Source: Sphingomonas sp.
Lineage (GTDB): Bacteria; Pseudomonadota; Alphaproteobacteria; Sphingomonadales; Sphingomonadaceae
Assembly: GCF_030145815.1 (NCBI RefSeq)
Contig: NZ_JAIXHL010000015.1
Span: 1 to 64,000, forward strand
Direction of reading: 5' to 3'
DNA length: 64,000 nucleotides
This document shows, one piece after another, positions 41,771 through 49,482 of this stretch; the first letter of the stretch is position 1; every line of letters starts with the position of its first letter. A program made the position numbers and the translations under genes. The notes beneath the pieces were generated by a model. The model did not search any database. It saw only the letters and a program-made list of their open reading frames with translations, and was not told where the DNA came from.

Positions 41771-43969
41771 TCAGCTTCGCGATTTGGGCATGCCCAGCGA
41801 CTTCTCGGCGATCAGGCTGCGGTGCACTTCGCTGGTGCCGCCATAGACGGTCATGGCGATGGCCCGCCGCATCGTTGTTTCGACATAGTCCATGTCGGGG
41901 TCGACACCGCGCACCAGCGACCCGGGTGCGCCGGCCTCGACGATCGCGCTGGCATCCCGGTACATGGTTTCAGTCGTGAACATTTTCGCCATCGGACCAT
42001 AGCTGATGTCGTGGATGCCTTCGACATCCGCCCACACCTGGCGCCGGCAGAGCACATCCGCCACTTCGTCGTTGATTGCGGCACGAGCCAGCACGCGACG
42101 AAGGAACGGGTTGTCGATCGGCGCCGCGCCATTGCCGCTCGGCTTGCGCGCCCAGGCGAGGGCTCGGCGCATCATTGCGGTCTGCGCCGCGTGATAGCCT
42201 GATCCACCATGTTCGAAGCCGAGCGCCGATGCCATGACGCGCGCGCCGTCGCCGACCTCGCCGATGCGGTAGCGATCCGAAATGCGGACATCAGTGAAGT
42301 AGGTGATGTTCGTCTTCTCGTCCTGCAGTGTATAGACCGGGTGCAGTTCGATGCCGGGCAGCTTCATCGGCATGATGAACATCGTCAGGCCCTGGTGCTT
42401 CTTGCCGCTATTGTCGGTGCGGGTCAGCATCAGGATATAGTCAGCCTGGTGGCCGTTGGTGGTGAACATCTTCTGCCCGTTCAGCACCCATTCGTCACCC
42501 TCGCGTACGGCACTGAACTTGGTCCCGAACACGTCCGAGCCCGATTGCGGCTCGGAGAAGCCGAGCGCGCCCAATGCTTCGCCGCGGGCGATGGCGCCGA
42601 CGATCTCTTCCTTTGTTTCCGGCTGCGACCAGAGTTGCGCCATCTTGGCGACGAACTCGGTGACAGCGATCGGCGTGCGGGTCCAACCGATATCTTCCCA
42701 CATCGGTGCAGCGGCCATCACTTCGTAGCGGCTGCGGACTTTCTGGCCGTCGGCGCCAAGGTCTGGATAGGCATGGCCAGCCTCGGCCAGCTTCTTGTGG
42801 AAGCCGGGATGGTGGCCCGCGGTGGAGTGATGCTTCTTCGCTGCGATATCGGGGGCCATCTGCCCTTCGACGAAGCTGCGCAACTCGGCGGCATAGGCGT
42901 CGGCCTCTGCTCCCCATTCGAAATCGATCTCCACCTCCCCGGCGCGGGGCAGGGCTACGGTCTCGCCGTCCCAAAGGCGCGCGGCGATGCGGTCGAGCTC
43001 GGCATTGGGGTCGCCTGCGATCAGCGACAGCAGCTTGGCGCGACGGAAATAGAGCTGGACGTCATATTCCAGGCTGAGGCCATAGCCACCAAAGGTACGC
43101 ACCGAATGCTGCACCGCCTGGTCCACGCTATGGGCCGCCCACCAATAGGCCATCGCTGCGCGCGCGCCTCCTTTGGCATCGCCCGCTGCAATCGAGGCAA
43201 TGGCGCGCCATGCCAGCAGCTTTGCCCCGTCCATATGCGTCGCCGCGTCGGCCATCGGATGCGCAATGCCCTGATAGGCGCCGATCGGCGAGCCATAGGC
43301 ATGGCGCTCGACCGAGTAGGCGGCGGCGAGCTCGAGCGCCCGGCGGCCAAGGCCGGCCAGATAGGCAGCGGTGAGGACCTTCCATTCCTCGCCCGCGGCG
43401 GCGAACTGCGATATCGCAGTGTCGCCGGTCGCCAGCACGAACCGCTCGCCCGCTCCGCTCGACAGATCGAGATTGGCGACCGCGGCGGCGGCGATATTAG
43501 GCGCTTTCGCGGCATTCAACCCGGTCAGGGCGACGAGGTCGTTTCCGTCAAGCGCGAGCACGACATGGGCGCGCGACCCGCCGAGCACCGGTTGGGCCAC
43601 ACCCGGCGCAACCGGGTTGAGCGCAAGTGTTGCGATCGCCCCGCTATCGACCGCGGACAACAGTGCGGCGGGGGCATCCAGCCGGTGCAGCAGCGCGATC
43701 GCCACGATCGCTTCGATCAGCGGCACGGGCGCGACATGGCGGCCCGCTTCCTCGGCAACGATCGCCGCATCCATCAGCGTCATCCCGCCATCCTGCGGTT
43801 CGATCGCCCGGATACCGACAATGCCCAGCTCAACCAGCTTGTCCCACAGCGCCTGATCGACCCCTGTATCCTCGGCGGCGCGCAGCCGCTCCGGCGTCGC
43901 CTCGTCTGCGAACAGGCGGGCGACGGTGTCCTTCAGCATCGACTGGCTTTCGGAGAGGGCAAGCTTCAT
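41771..43969 (-). CDS. Fused two-domain acyl-CoA dehydrogenase
   Basis: A 732-residue protein with two acyl-CoA dehydrogenase modules. Residues about 1-335 form a short-subunit-like domain (ends QHSVRTFGGYGLSLEYDVQL), and about 345-732 a full domain with GFSEPQSGSDVFGTKFSA, GQKMFTTNGH and YGGTSEVHRSLIAEKSLGMP. This is the fused form of the alpha-beta pairs seen at 26425/27411 and 57411/58619, comparable in design to mycobacterial FadE34. FAD-dependent alpha,beta-dehydrogenation of a bulky acyl-CoA is expected. It lies 13 nt after the crotonase gene in a three- or four-gene operon. Confidence 0.92.
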   Translation of the reverse strand: MKLALSESQSMLKDTVARLFADEATPERLRAAEDTGVDQALWDKLVELGIVGIRAIEPQDGGMTLMDAAIVAEEAGRHVAPVPLIEAIVAIALLHRLDAPAALLSAVDSGAIATLALNPVAPGVAQPVLGGSRAHVVLALDGNDLVALTGLNAAKAPNIAAAAVANLDLSSGAGERFVLATGDTAISQFAAAGEEWKVLTAAYLAGLGRRALELAAAYSVERHAYGSPIGAYQGIAHPMADAATHMDGAKLLAWRAIASIAAGDAKGGARAAMAYWWAAHSVDQAVQHSVRTFGGYGLSLEYDVQLYFRRAKLLSLIAGDPNAELDRIAARLWDGETVALPRAGEVEIDFEWGAEADAYAAELRSFVEGQMAPDIAAKKHHSTAGHHPGFHKKLAEAGHAYPDLGADGQKVRSRYEVMAAAPMWEDIGWTRTPIAVTEFVAKMAQLWSQPETKEEIVGAIARGEALGALGFSEPQSGSDVFGTKFSAVREGDEWVLNGQKMFTTNGHQADYILMLTRTDNSGKKHQGLTMFIMPMKLPGIELHPVYTLQDEKTNITYFTDVRISDRYRIGEVGDGARVMASALGFEHGGSGYHAAQTAMMRRALAWARKPSGNGAAPIDNPFLRRVLARAAINDEVADVLCRRQVWADVEGIHDISYGPMAKMFTTETMYRDASAIVEAGAPGSLVRGVDPDMDYVETTMRRAIAMTVYGGTSEVHRSLIAEKSLGMPKSRS

Positions 43970-43982
43970 TGGACGGAATCCT

Positions 43983-44804
43983 TCAGGCCTTCTTGTTGAC
44001 TGCAGTCATTTCTTCGAGATTGGCGAGCGTGACCCGGCCTTCGGCGGCCCAGGCATTGGCATGGCCCAGAGAATGGGTGTCGAAGCACGCCTGGATCGCG
44101 GCATATTGTCCCATGATGTCCATCGTCTGATTGACCGCGCGCTTGGCCATGAGCAGGCCGTGCGGATGCTTGGTCGCGATGTCGTTCGCCAATGCCAGCG
44201 TGGCTTCATGCAGCTGCTCAAGCGGGACGACGCGATTGATCATGCCGACCTTCTCGGCCTCTTCGGCATTCATCCACCGGCCGGTGAACAGCATTTCCTT
44301 GGCCTTGCGGGGGCCGAACTCCCAAGTGTGGCCGTGATATTCGACGCCGCCGATCGCCATGTTGATCACGGGATCGGAAAAGCGCGAATTGTCGGCCGCG
44401 ACGATCAGATCCATCGGCCAGATCAGCATCAGCCCGGCCGCGACACAGGCCCCCTGAACCGCGGCGATGGTGGGCTTGGGAAGGTTGCGCCACTTGTTCG
44501 AATAGCCGAGGAAATGCTTGCTTTCCCAGCGGTACATCCGAAGCAGGCCGTTCGCGCTGACATCGTCGAACATCGACAGCCAGGGTTCGTGCTTCACCAC
44601 TTCCGCGGAGATGTCATGGCCGGCCGAAAAATGCTTGCCGCTGGCGTTCAGCACGATGACCCGGACATTGTCGTCGGCGATCGCCTTGTCGAACGCGGCG
44701 TCCAGTTCCGTCAGCAGCGGCGGGTGCTGCGCGTTGTTCGCCTCGGGCCGATTGAGTGTGACGATCGCAACGCGGTCGCGGACTTCGTACAGGATAAAAC
44801 TCAT
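43983..44804 (-). CDS. Enoyl-CoA hydratase/isomerase family protein
   Basis: A 273-residue crotonase: FSAGHDISAEV is the oxyanion/CoA segment and QGACVAAGLMLIWPMDLIVAADNSRFSDPV the core. Neither classical catalytic Glu is kept (Leu in AAGLML and Pro/Val in SDPVINMAIGG), so the reaction may be isomerisation, hydrolysis or thioester chemistry on an unusual acyl-CoA. It is encoded between the HSD10-like SDR (11 nt upstream) and the fused dehydrogenase (13 nt downstream). Confidence 0.88.
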   Translation of the reverse strand: MSFILYEVRDRVAIVTLNRPEANNAQHPPLLTELDAAFDKAIADDNVRVIVLNASGKHFSAGHDISAEVVKHEPWLSMFDDVSANGLLRMYRWESKHFLGYSNKWRNLPKPTIAAVQGACVAAGLMLIWPMDLIVAADNSRFSDPVINMAIGGVEYHGHTWEFGPRKAKEMLFTGRWMNAEEAEKVGMINRVVPLEQLHEATLALANDIATKHPHGLLMAKRAVNQTMDIMGQYAAIQACFDTHSLGHANAWAAEGRVTLANLEEMTAVNKKA

Positions 44805-44815
44805 CTTGCTGCTCC

Positions 44816-45595
44816 TCAGCGCATCGGCATGCGGATGGCGCCATCGAGACGCACGGTCTCGCCGTTGAAATAGCCGTTTCGTACCATTTCCAGCACCAGG
44901 CTGGCATATTCAGCCGGGGCCCCGAAGCGTTTCGGGAAGGGGACCGATGCCTCCAGTACGCTGCGCACATTGTCCGGCACGCCCAGCATCGGCGGCGTCG
45001 CGAAAATGCCCGGCATGATCGTGTTGATGCGGATCGCCGAGCCGGAGAGATCACGCGCGATCGGGAGCGTCATGCCGACCACAGCCGCCTTCGACGCTGA
45101 ATAGGCCGCCTGACCCATCTGCCCGTCCTGGGCTGCAGCGGATGCGGTGCAAACGATCGCGCCACGCTCCCCGTCCACCGGGTCGAGCGTCAGCATGCCC
45201 GCCGCCGAACGGGTGATGCAGCGGAATGTGCCCACCGTGTTGACCATCAAAACCCAGGCGAACTTGTCGCTGGGGAAATACCTGATCTCACCGGTCTTCT
45301 TGTCGACGCCGGCAGTCTTGATCGAGTTGCCCGTCCCGGCGCAATTGACCAGCACGCGCTCCTGGCCATTTGCCGAACGGGCCTTCTCGAACGCCGCATC
45401 GACTGACTCGTCGGACAGCACATCGACCTTGCAGAAAATGCCACCGATTTCGGCGGCAACCTTCTCGCCCAGTTCCTCATTGAGATCGAAAATGGCGACT
45501 TTCGCGCCTGTTTCGGCGATCGCCTTCGCGGTTGCGTGCCCGAGGCCGGAGGCACCGCCGGTGACGATCGCGGAAATCGAGGAATCGAGTTTCAT
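44816..45595 (-). CDS. SDR, 3-hydroxyacyl-CoA dehydrogenase type 2 (HSD10)-like
   Basis: A 259-residue SDR with VTGGASGLGHATA, VNCAGTGNSIKT, catalytic Ser in CTASAAA and Tyr-x3-Lys in AAYSASKAA. The long insert after NCAG and the closing MVRNGYFNGETVRLDGAIRMPMR are those of HSD10-type 3-hydroxyacyl-CoA dehydrogenases. GGAG eight bases upstream sets the ATG at 45595. It would oxidise the hydroxyacyl-CoA, completing a dehydrogenase-crotonase-SDR set in one operon. Confidence 0.9.
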   Translation of the reverse strand: MKLDSSISAIVTGGASGLGHATAKAIAETGAKVAIFDLNEELGEKVAAEIGGIFCKVDVLSDESVDAAFEKARSANGQERVLVNCAGTGNSIKTAGVDKKTGEIRYFPSDKFAWVLMVNTVGTFRCITRSAAGMLTLDPVDGERGAIVCTASAAAQDGQMGQAAYSASKAAVVGMTLPIARDLSGSAIRINTIMPGIFATPPMLGVPDNVRSVLEASVPFPKRFGAPAEYASLVLEMVRNGYFNGETVRLDGAIRMPMR

Positions 45596-45780
45596 AAGCG
45601 TCTGCTCCAGGAAGCATTGTGAACGTATCGGCCCCTTCAGCCTGTCGGACATTGCGGTATGTCTCGCGCCGTCTCTGCGCAATGGAGCGGCAGCCAAGCG
45701 CATGGTTGTGATGCGTCGCGCCAAGGATACTAAACGGCGTCCGCATCCGATAGGCTCGCGCGGGGCAACAGGATATCGAC

Positions 45781-46713
45781 ATGGCCATCGCTGAACGGCT
45801 TCGGTGCAATCTCGAGCTACCCGTGATGGTGGCGCCGATGTTCCTCATCTCAAATCCGGCGCTGACGATCGCGGCATGCAAGGCAGGGATCATCGGAACC
45901 TTCCCATCACTGAACGCGCGCAGCGCGGCGGACTATGAGAGCTGGCTCGAGCAGATCGGCGCTGCGTTGGATGAGACTGATGCCGCCTATGGCGTGAACC
46001 TCATCGTCGGCAAGCAGAATGGACGGCTGGCTGAAGATCTGGCGATTACAGTGCGACGCCAGGTTCCGCTCGTGATCACCTCCTTCGGAGCGGATCATGA
46101 TGTCGTTGCGGCGGTACATGACTATGGTGGCACCGTCTTTCACGACGTCGCCAGCGCGCGCCACGCCGAGATCGCAGCGCAGGCGGGGGTCGATGGCCTG
46201 ATCGTGTTGACGGCGGGTGCCGGGGGGCACACTGGCTGGCTCAACCCCTTTGCAGTGCTGAACGAGGTGCGCGCCGTATTCGACGGCACCATTCTGCTGG
46301 CCGGGGGCATGTCAACGGGGCGGGATGTAGCGGCAGCGCGGATGATGGGAGCAGATCTTGCCTATATGGGTACCCGCTTCATCGCGACGCGGGAGGCATC
46401 GGTACATCCCGACTATCACGCGATGCTCATCGCATCGCGCGCAAAGGATGTGCTGGCGACACGCGGGATCACCGGGACGCCGGCGAATTTCCTGACCAGA
46501 TCGCTCGCTGCCAATGGACTCGACCCGGCCTTGTTTCAGGCCGCGACCGGCCCGCTTCGCGTGCTTGACGAACGCGGACTCAGACCCTGGAAGGACATCT
46601 GGTCCGCCGGGCAGGGCGTCGGTGCGATCACGGACGTGCCGTCCGTCGCCGAACTGGTCGAACGCTGGTCTACCGACTACGCGGCCGCGATCGGGGCGGT
46701 TAGCGTGCCTTGA
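45781..46713 (+). CDS. Nitronate monooxygenase-family flavoprotein
   Basis: A 310-residue FMN-dependent TIM-barrel protein of the 2-nitropropane dioxygenase family. The catalytic/flavin His is in AGAGGHTGW, the phosphate-binding segment in LLAGGMSTGRDVAAARMMGADLAYMGTRF. In catabolic operons these proteins are often annotated as enoyl reductase or nitronate oxidase, and the true role is open. Divergent from the HSD10-like operon and convergent with the crotonase at 46700 (14-bp overlap). Confidence 0.88.
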   Translation: MAIAERLRCNLELPVMVAPMFLISNPALTIAACKAGIIGTFPSLNARSAADYESWLEQIGAALDETDAAYGVNLIVGKQNGRLAEDLAITVRRQVPLVITSFGADHDVVAAVHDYGGTVFHDVASARHAEIAAQAGVDGLIVLTAGAGGHTGWLNPFAVLNEVRAVFDGTILLAGGMSTGRDVAAARMMGADLAYMGTRFIATREASVHPDYHAMLIASRAKDVLATRGITGTPANFLTRSLAANGLDPALFQAATGPLRVLDERGLRPWKDIWSAGQGVGAITDVPSVAELVERWSTDYAAAIGAVSVP

Positions 46714-47425
46714 AGGCCGCGAGCGCGGCCTTCGCCTCATTGCTTCCAGACGTCGCGATCGCCAGTTCGCGCTCCACGTCCAGGCCTTCGGCAAGCGGCA
46801 TCCCGCTCGCGCGTACCGCTTGACGTATCGCGGCCTCGGCAGGGGGACGGTTGCCTGCGCGTTGCAGTGCGAATTCGACTGCGGCCTCGATCACGTTCTC
46901 GCTGATCCGATCGATCAGCCCCCAGGCCAGCGCGGTGACCGGGTCGATCGGGTCGCCGCTCAGCATCAGGTCGAGCGACCGCGTCTCGCCGATCAGGCGG
47001 GGCAAGATCTGCGTCGCCCCATAAGCGGGTATCAAGCCGAGTTTCACCTCGGGCAGGCCTAGCACGGCATCAGGGTCGGCGATCCGAAACTGCAGTCCCA
47101 ATGCGATTTCGAGCCCGCCTCCCAATGCGTAGCCGGAAAGCGCGGCGACCCCGATTTTCGGAAATGCCCGGAGCCGCTGGATCAACGCATGCATGTGACG
47201 GATGCGCAGCTCGCCATCCGCGCCCTTCTCCTTGAGGTCGGAACCGACGCAAAAAGCGCGCGGCGAACCTGTGATCACCAACGCGCGGCTGGCATCGTTC
47301 TCGATCGTGTCGAGATGGGTGTTGAGCTCAGCCAGCATCGCGGTGTCGATCGCGTTCAATCGCTCCGGGCGATTGAGCATGAGCACCGCGACATCGCGGT
47401 CATCGGTCCGCATTATCCTCATCAC
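46700..47425 (-). CDS. Enoyl-CoA hydratase
   Basis: A 241-residue crotonase with both catalytic glutamates in place: GGGLEIAL and GLPEVKLGLIP. The oxyanion-hole segment is CVGSDLKEKG. True enoyl-CoA hydratase activity is therefore more credible than for the three other stand-alone crotonases here. Transcribed alone, divergent from the SDR/TetR pair, with inverted repeats in the shared promoter region. Confidence 0.92.
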   Translation of the reverse strand: MMRIMRTDDRDVAVLMLNRPERLNAIDTAMLAELNTHLDTIENDASRALVITGSPRAFCVGSDLKEKGADGELRIRHMHALIQRLRAFPKIGVAALSGYALGGGLEIALGLQFRIADPDAVLGLPEVKLGLIPAYGATQILPRLIGETRSLDLMLSGDPIDPVTALAWGLIDRISENVIEAAVEFALQRAGNRPPAEAAIRQAVRASGMPLAEGLDVERELAIATSGSNEAKAALAAFKAR

Positions 47426-47472
47426 GGCTCACCTTCCTATCTCCGCAGTCCGCAGCGCAAGGCGCCGGTTAG

Positions 47473-47492
47473 AGCATCGCATATTCGATGCT
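47473..47492. promoter_or_regulatory. Inverted repeat in divergent promoter
   Basis: AGCATCG-CATATT-CGATGCT: 7-bp arms, 6-bp spacer, between the hydratase (minus) and SDR/TetR (plus). Possible site for the TetR at 48242. Confidence 0.4.
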
Positions 47493-47516
47493 TTCTGGTT
47501 GCGTTGGCGGCAGCGG

Positions 47517-47534
47517 GCGATCGGGTTAGATCGC
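47517..47534. promoter_or_regulatory. Second inverted repeat in the same promoter region
   Basis: GCGATC-GGGTTA-GATCGC: 6-bp arms, same 6-bp spacer as the repeat at 47473, 29 nt before the SDR start. Confidence 0.35.
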
Positions 47535-47562
47535 GTAGAATCGAGTGTATTGGAGGATAGCG

Positions 47563-48231
47563 ATGGGACATGTGATCGTCACAGGGGGACTGGGCGGATT
47601 GGGGCGCGCGGTCGTGACGACCTTGAAGTCCCGGGGGCATCGCGTGGTTGCAGTCGATATCGCATCGGGCGAGAGTGACGCGGACCGCGTCATCGCAGGT
47701 GTTGATCTTGCCGATGAAACGGCGGTGGCGGCAGCGTTCTCCGAGGCGGCGGGTGCGTTGGGCGAGATCGATGCGTTGATCAATGTCGCCGGCGGTTTCA
47801 CCTGGGAGCCGGTGGAAACCGGGTCGATGGCAAGCTGGGACGCGATGTATCGCATCAACCTGCGCACCGCGGCAATCAGCTCGCGGGCGGTGCTGCCTCA
47901 CCTGAAATCAGGTGCGATCGTGAATGTCGGCGCGGCGGCATCCGCCGCGCCAGGCATGGGCATGGCGCCCTATGCGGCCTCGAAGGCAGGCGTCATGGCG
48001 CTGACCGAGAGCCTTGCCGAAGAGCTTCGGGACAGGGGCATTCGCGTTAACGCAATTCTGCCGACCATCCTCGATACGCCGGCCAACCGCAAGGACATGC
48101 CCGACGCCGATCCGGCGGGCTGGGTGAGTCTCGAAAGCGCGGCGGCGGTGGTGGCATTCCTGGTCTCGCAGGATGCCGCAGCGATCACCGGGACTGGTAT
48201 CAAGCTTTCACTCGGTACAGCGGGCGTCTAG
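47563..48231 (+). CDS. SDR-family oxidoreductase
   Basis: A 222-residue short SDR: VTGGLGGLGRAV, NVAGGFTWEPVE, a Gly/Ala-rich strand at the usual Ser position (VNVGAAASAAPG) and Tyr-x3-Lys in APYAASKAG; ends TGTGIKLSLGTAGV. GGAGG upstream supports 47563 over 47545. Reaction not assignable beyond NAD(P)-linked alcohol/ketone chemistry. Followed 10 nt later by a TetR gene. Confidence 0.9.
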   Translation: MGHVIVTGGLGGLGRAVVTTLKSRGHRVVAVDIASGESDADRVIAGVDLADETAVAAAFSEAAGALGEIDALINVAGGFTWEPVETGSMASWDAMYRINLRTAAISSRAVLPHLKSGAIVNVGAAASAAPGMGMAPYAASKAGVMALTESLAEELRDRGIRVNAILPTILDTPANRKDMPDADPAGWVSLESAAAVVAFLVSQDAAAITGTGIKLSLGTAGV

Positions 48232-48241
48232 ATTCCACATC

Positions 48242-48886
48242 ATGACGCGTGCTGATGCTCTCTTTCGATCCTCGTCGCCGCACGCGTTGGGCCGCAAGGG
48301 GCGCGAGACGCGTCAGCGCCTGGTCGACGCGGCCGCATTGTTGCTCACTTCGACCTCGCCGATAGATCTCACCGCGATGGCGATCGCCGCCGAGGCCGGA
48401 ACCGCATCGGCAACATTCTACGTCTATTTTCGCGATGTGCAGGATATTCTCTATGCGCTCAGCGAGGCGGCGACCGAAGACATGCTGGCAGCATTTTCGA
48501 AGCTCGACATCTTCCGCAGCAACGCGCGGGTCGCGGAAGACAGCGAGGCATTCCTGAAGATGCTTGCCGAGCAATGGGAGCGGCACAATGCGGTGCTCTA
48601 TTATCGTATGATGGAGGCGGACCGGGGGGATCCAAGGTTCACCAAGTTACGCGGCCGATGGGCGGAAGCGGTGCTCAGCCGCTTTTGGGAGTTGTTGAAG
48701 CGGGCGCCGCATCTGGAGCCCCCGCTGGATGAAACCGATGCCTATGCCGAGAGCATCGTGCTATTCGCATCGATTGAACGGCTCGCTGCTGCGGTGCACC
48801 GGGAACCCCGGCTGACTATATCGGCGCAGCGTATCCGCGCCGCGCAGGCGCGCATATTGACCCGCATGATCGCTCCGCAAGGTTAG
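48242..48886 (+). CDS. TetR-family transcriptional regulator
   Basis: A 214-residue TetR protein: RKGRETRQRLVDAAALLL...LTAMAIAAEAGTASATFYVYFRDVQDILYALSE forms the HTH, then a helical effector domain (WERHNAVLYYRMMEADRGD). It starts 10 nt after the SDR and probably regulates that SDR and the divergent hydratase through the repeats at 47473-47534. A strong terminator follows. Confidence 0.9.
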   Translation: MTRADALFRSSSPHALGRKGRETRQRLVDAAALLLTSTSPIDLTAMAIAAEAGTASATFYVYFRDVQDILYALSEAATEDMLAAFSKLDIFRSNARVAEDSEAFLKMLAEQWERHNAVLYYRMMEADRGDPRFTKLRGRWAEAVLSRFWELLKRAPHLEPPLDETDAYAESIVLFASIERLAAAVHREPRLTISAQRIRAAQARILTRMIAPQG

Positions 48887-48888
48887 GA

Positions 48889-48910
48889 AGGGGCCGGCTC
48901 GCCGGCCCCT
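48889..48910. terminator. Bidirectional terminator
   Basis: AGGGGCCGG-CTCG-CCGGCCCCT hairpin between the convergent TetR gene and the small exported protein gene. Weak T content on either side. Confidence 0.7.
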
Positions 48911-48915
48911 GCGCT

Positions 48916-49200
48916 TCAGAGACCGATCGCCTTGCGGGTCAGACTGGTCTTGAGCCGCGCCCCCTCGGCCGACAGCGTCGAGATGGGCACGCGATACACC
49001 TTCATCTGCGCGGTGAAGGTAACGAAGCCGCCCGCATCATTCACTTCATAGACCTTGCCCAGCACGCGGCCGTCGGCGTCGATGATCGTTTGGTTCTTCT
49101 TTACGGCAATCGTAGCCGCGGGCGCGGCCTGCGCTGCCAATGCTTGCACCGGCGCGGCGAAGAGGAGTGCCGCGCACATGCACGTCAGATAGGGTTTCAT
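48916..49200 (-). CDS. Small exported protein of unknown function
   Basis: A 94-residue protein with a signal peptide (MKPYLTCMCAALLFAAPVQAL, cut near AAQA). The mature part (about 70 residues) is a beta-rich module: VKKNQTIIDADGRVLGKVYEVNDAGGFVTF, then KVYRVPISTLS; it recalls the PRC-barrel-like small periplasmic proteins seen in sphingomonads. Function unknown. A longer frame to 49374 contains no conserved leader. It lies between unrelated genes and is probably not part of the catabolic set. Confidence 0.7.
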   Translation of the reverse strand: MKPYLTCMCAALLFAAPVQALAAQAAPAATIAVKKNQTIIDADGRVLGKVYEVNDAGGFVTFTAQMKVYRVPISTLSAEGARLKTSLTRKAIGL

Positions 49201-49429
49201 GGTTTGATCGGTCTCCAAGCCTGTCCGCGGACAGCACGAACAACTCGCACTTGCCGCGATGCAGCATGGCTTGCAATCGTATTCTTGATGGATTGTCAGA
49301 ATTAACGAGTAGGCTGTCTGTTCTTGCTTTGGGAAGGGCGTCGAGCGGGAAGCGGGATCATCGCGACCGAACATGATCGCTCTTGTTCGCTATAATGTTC
49401 GGCCTCGATCGTCATCGGCCCGCAAATGA
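49201..49429. other. Intergenic, nothing recognised
   Basis: Upstream region of the small exported protein; comparatively AT-rich, with no gene or convincing operator seen. Confidence 0.4.
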
Positions 49430-49457
49430 AGACGGCGGACCGCAAGGCCCGCCGTCT
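49430..49457 (-). terminator. Terminator of TonB receptor 2
   Basis: AGACGGCGG pairs with CCGCCGTCT around a short, partly paired loop, 26 nt after the receptor stop on the minus strand. Confidence 0.65.
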
Positions 49458-49482
49458 CGTCATGACAATCGTCAGTCGGGTG

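Noticed and set aside
42209..43999. 596-codon plus-strand open frame opposite the fused acyl-CoA dehydrogenase
   Set aside because: It is antisense to a protein with clear domains, is rich in Arg/His/Ala as expected for a mirror frame in high-GC DNA, and has no motif. Similar long antisense frames at 3128-4462, 12578-13699, 22284-23420, 34935-36359, 36205-37644 and 55742-57058 were rejected for the same reason.
45632..45650. Additional 8-3-8 operator upstream of the HSD10-like SDR
   Set aside because: CAGCCTGTCGG matches part of the motif, but the left arm does not; too weak to list as a site.
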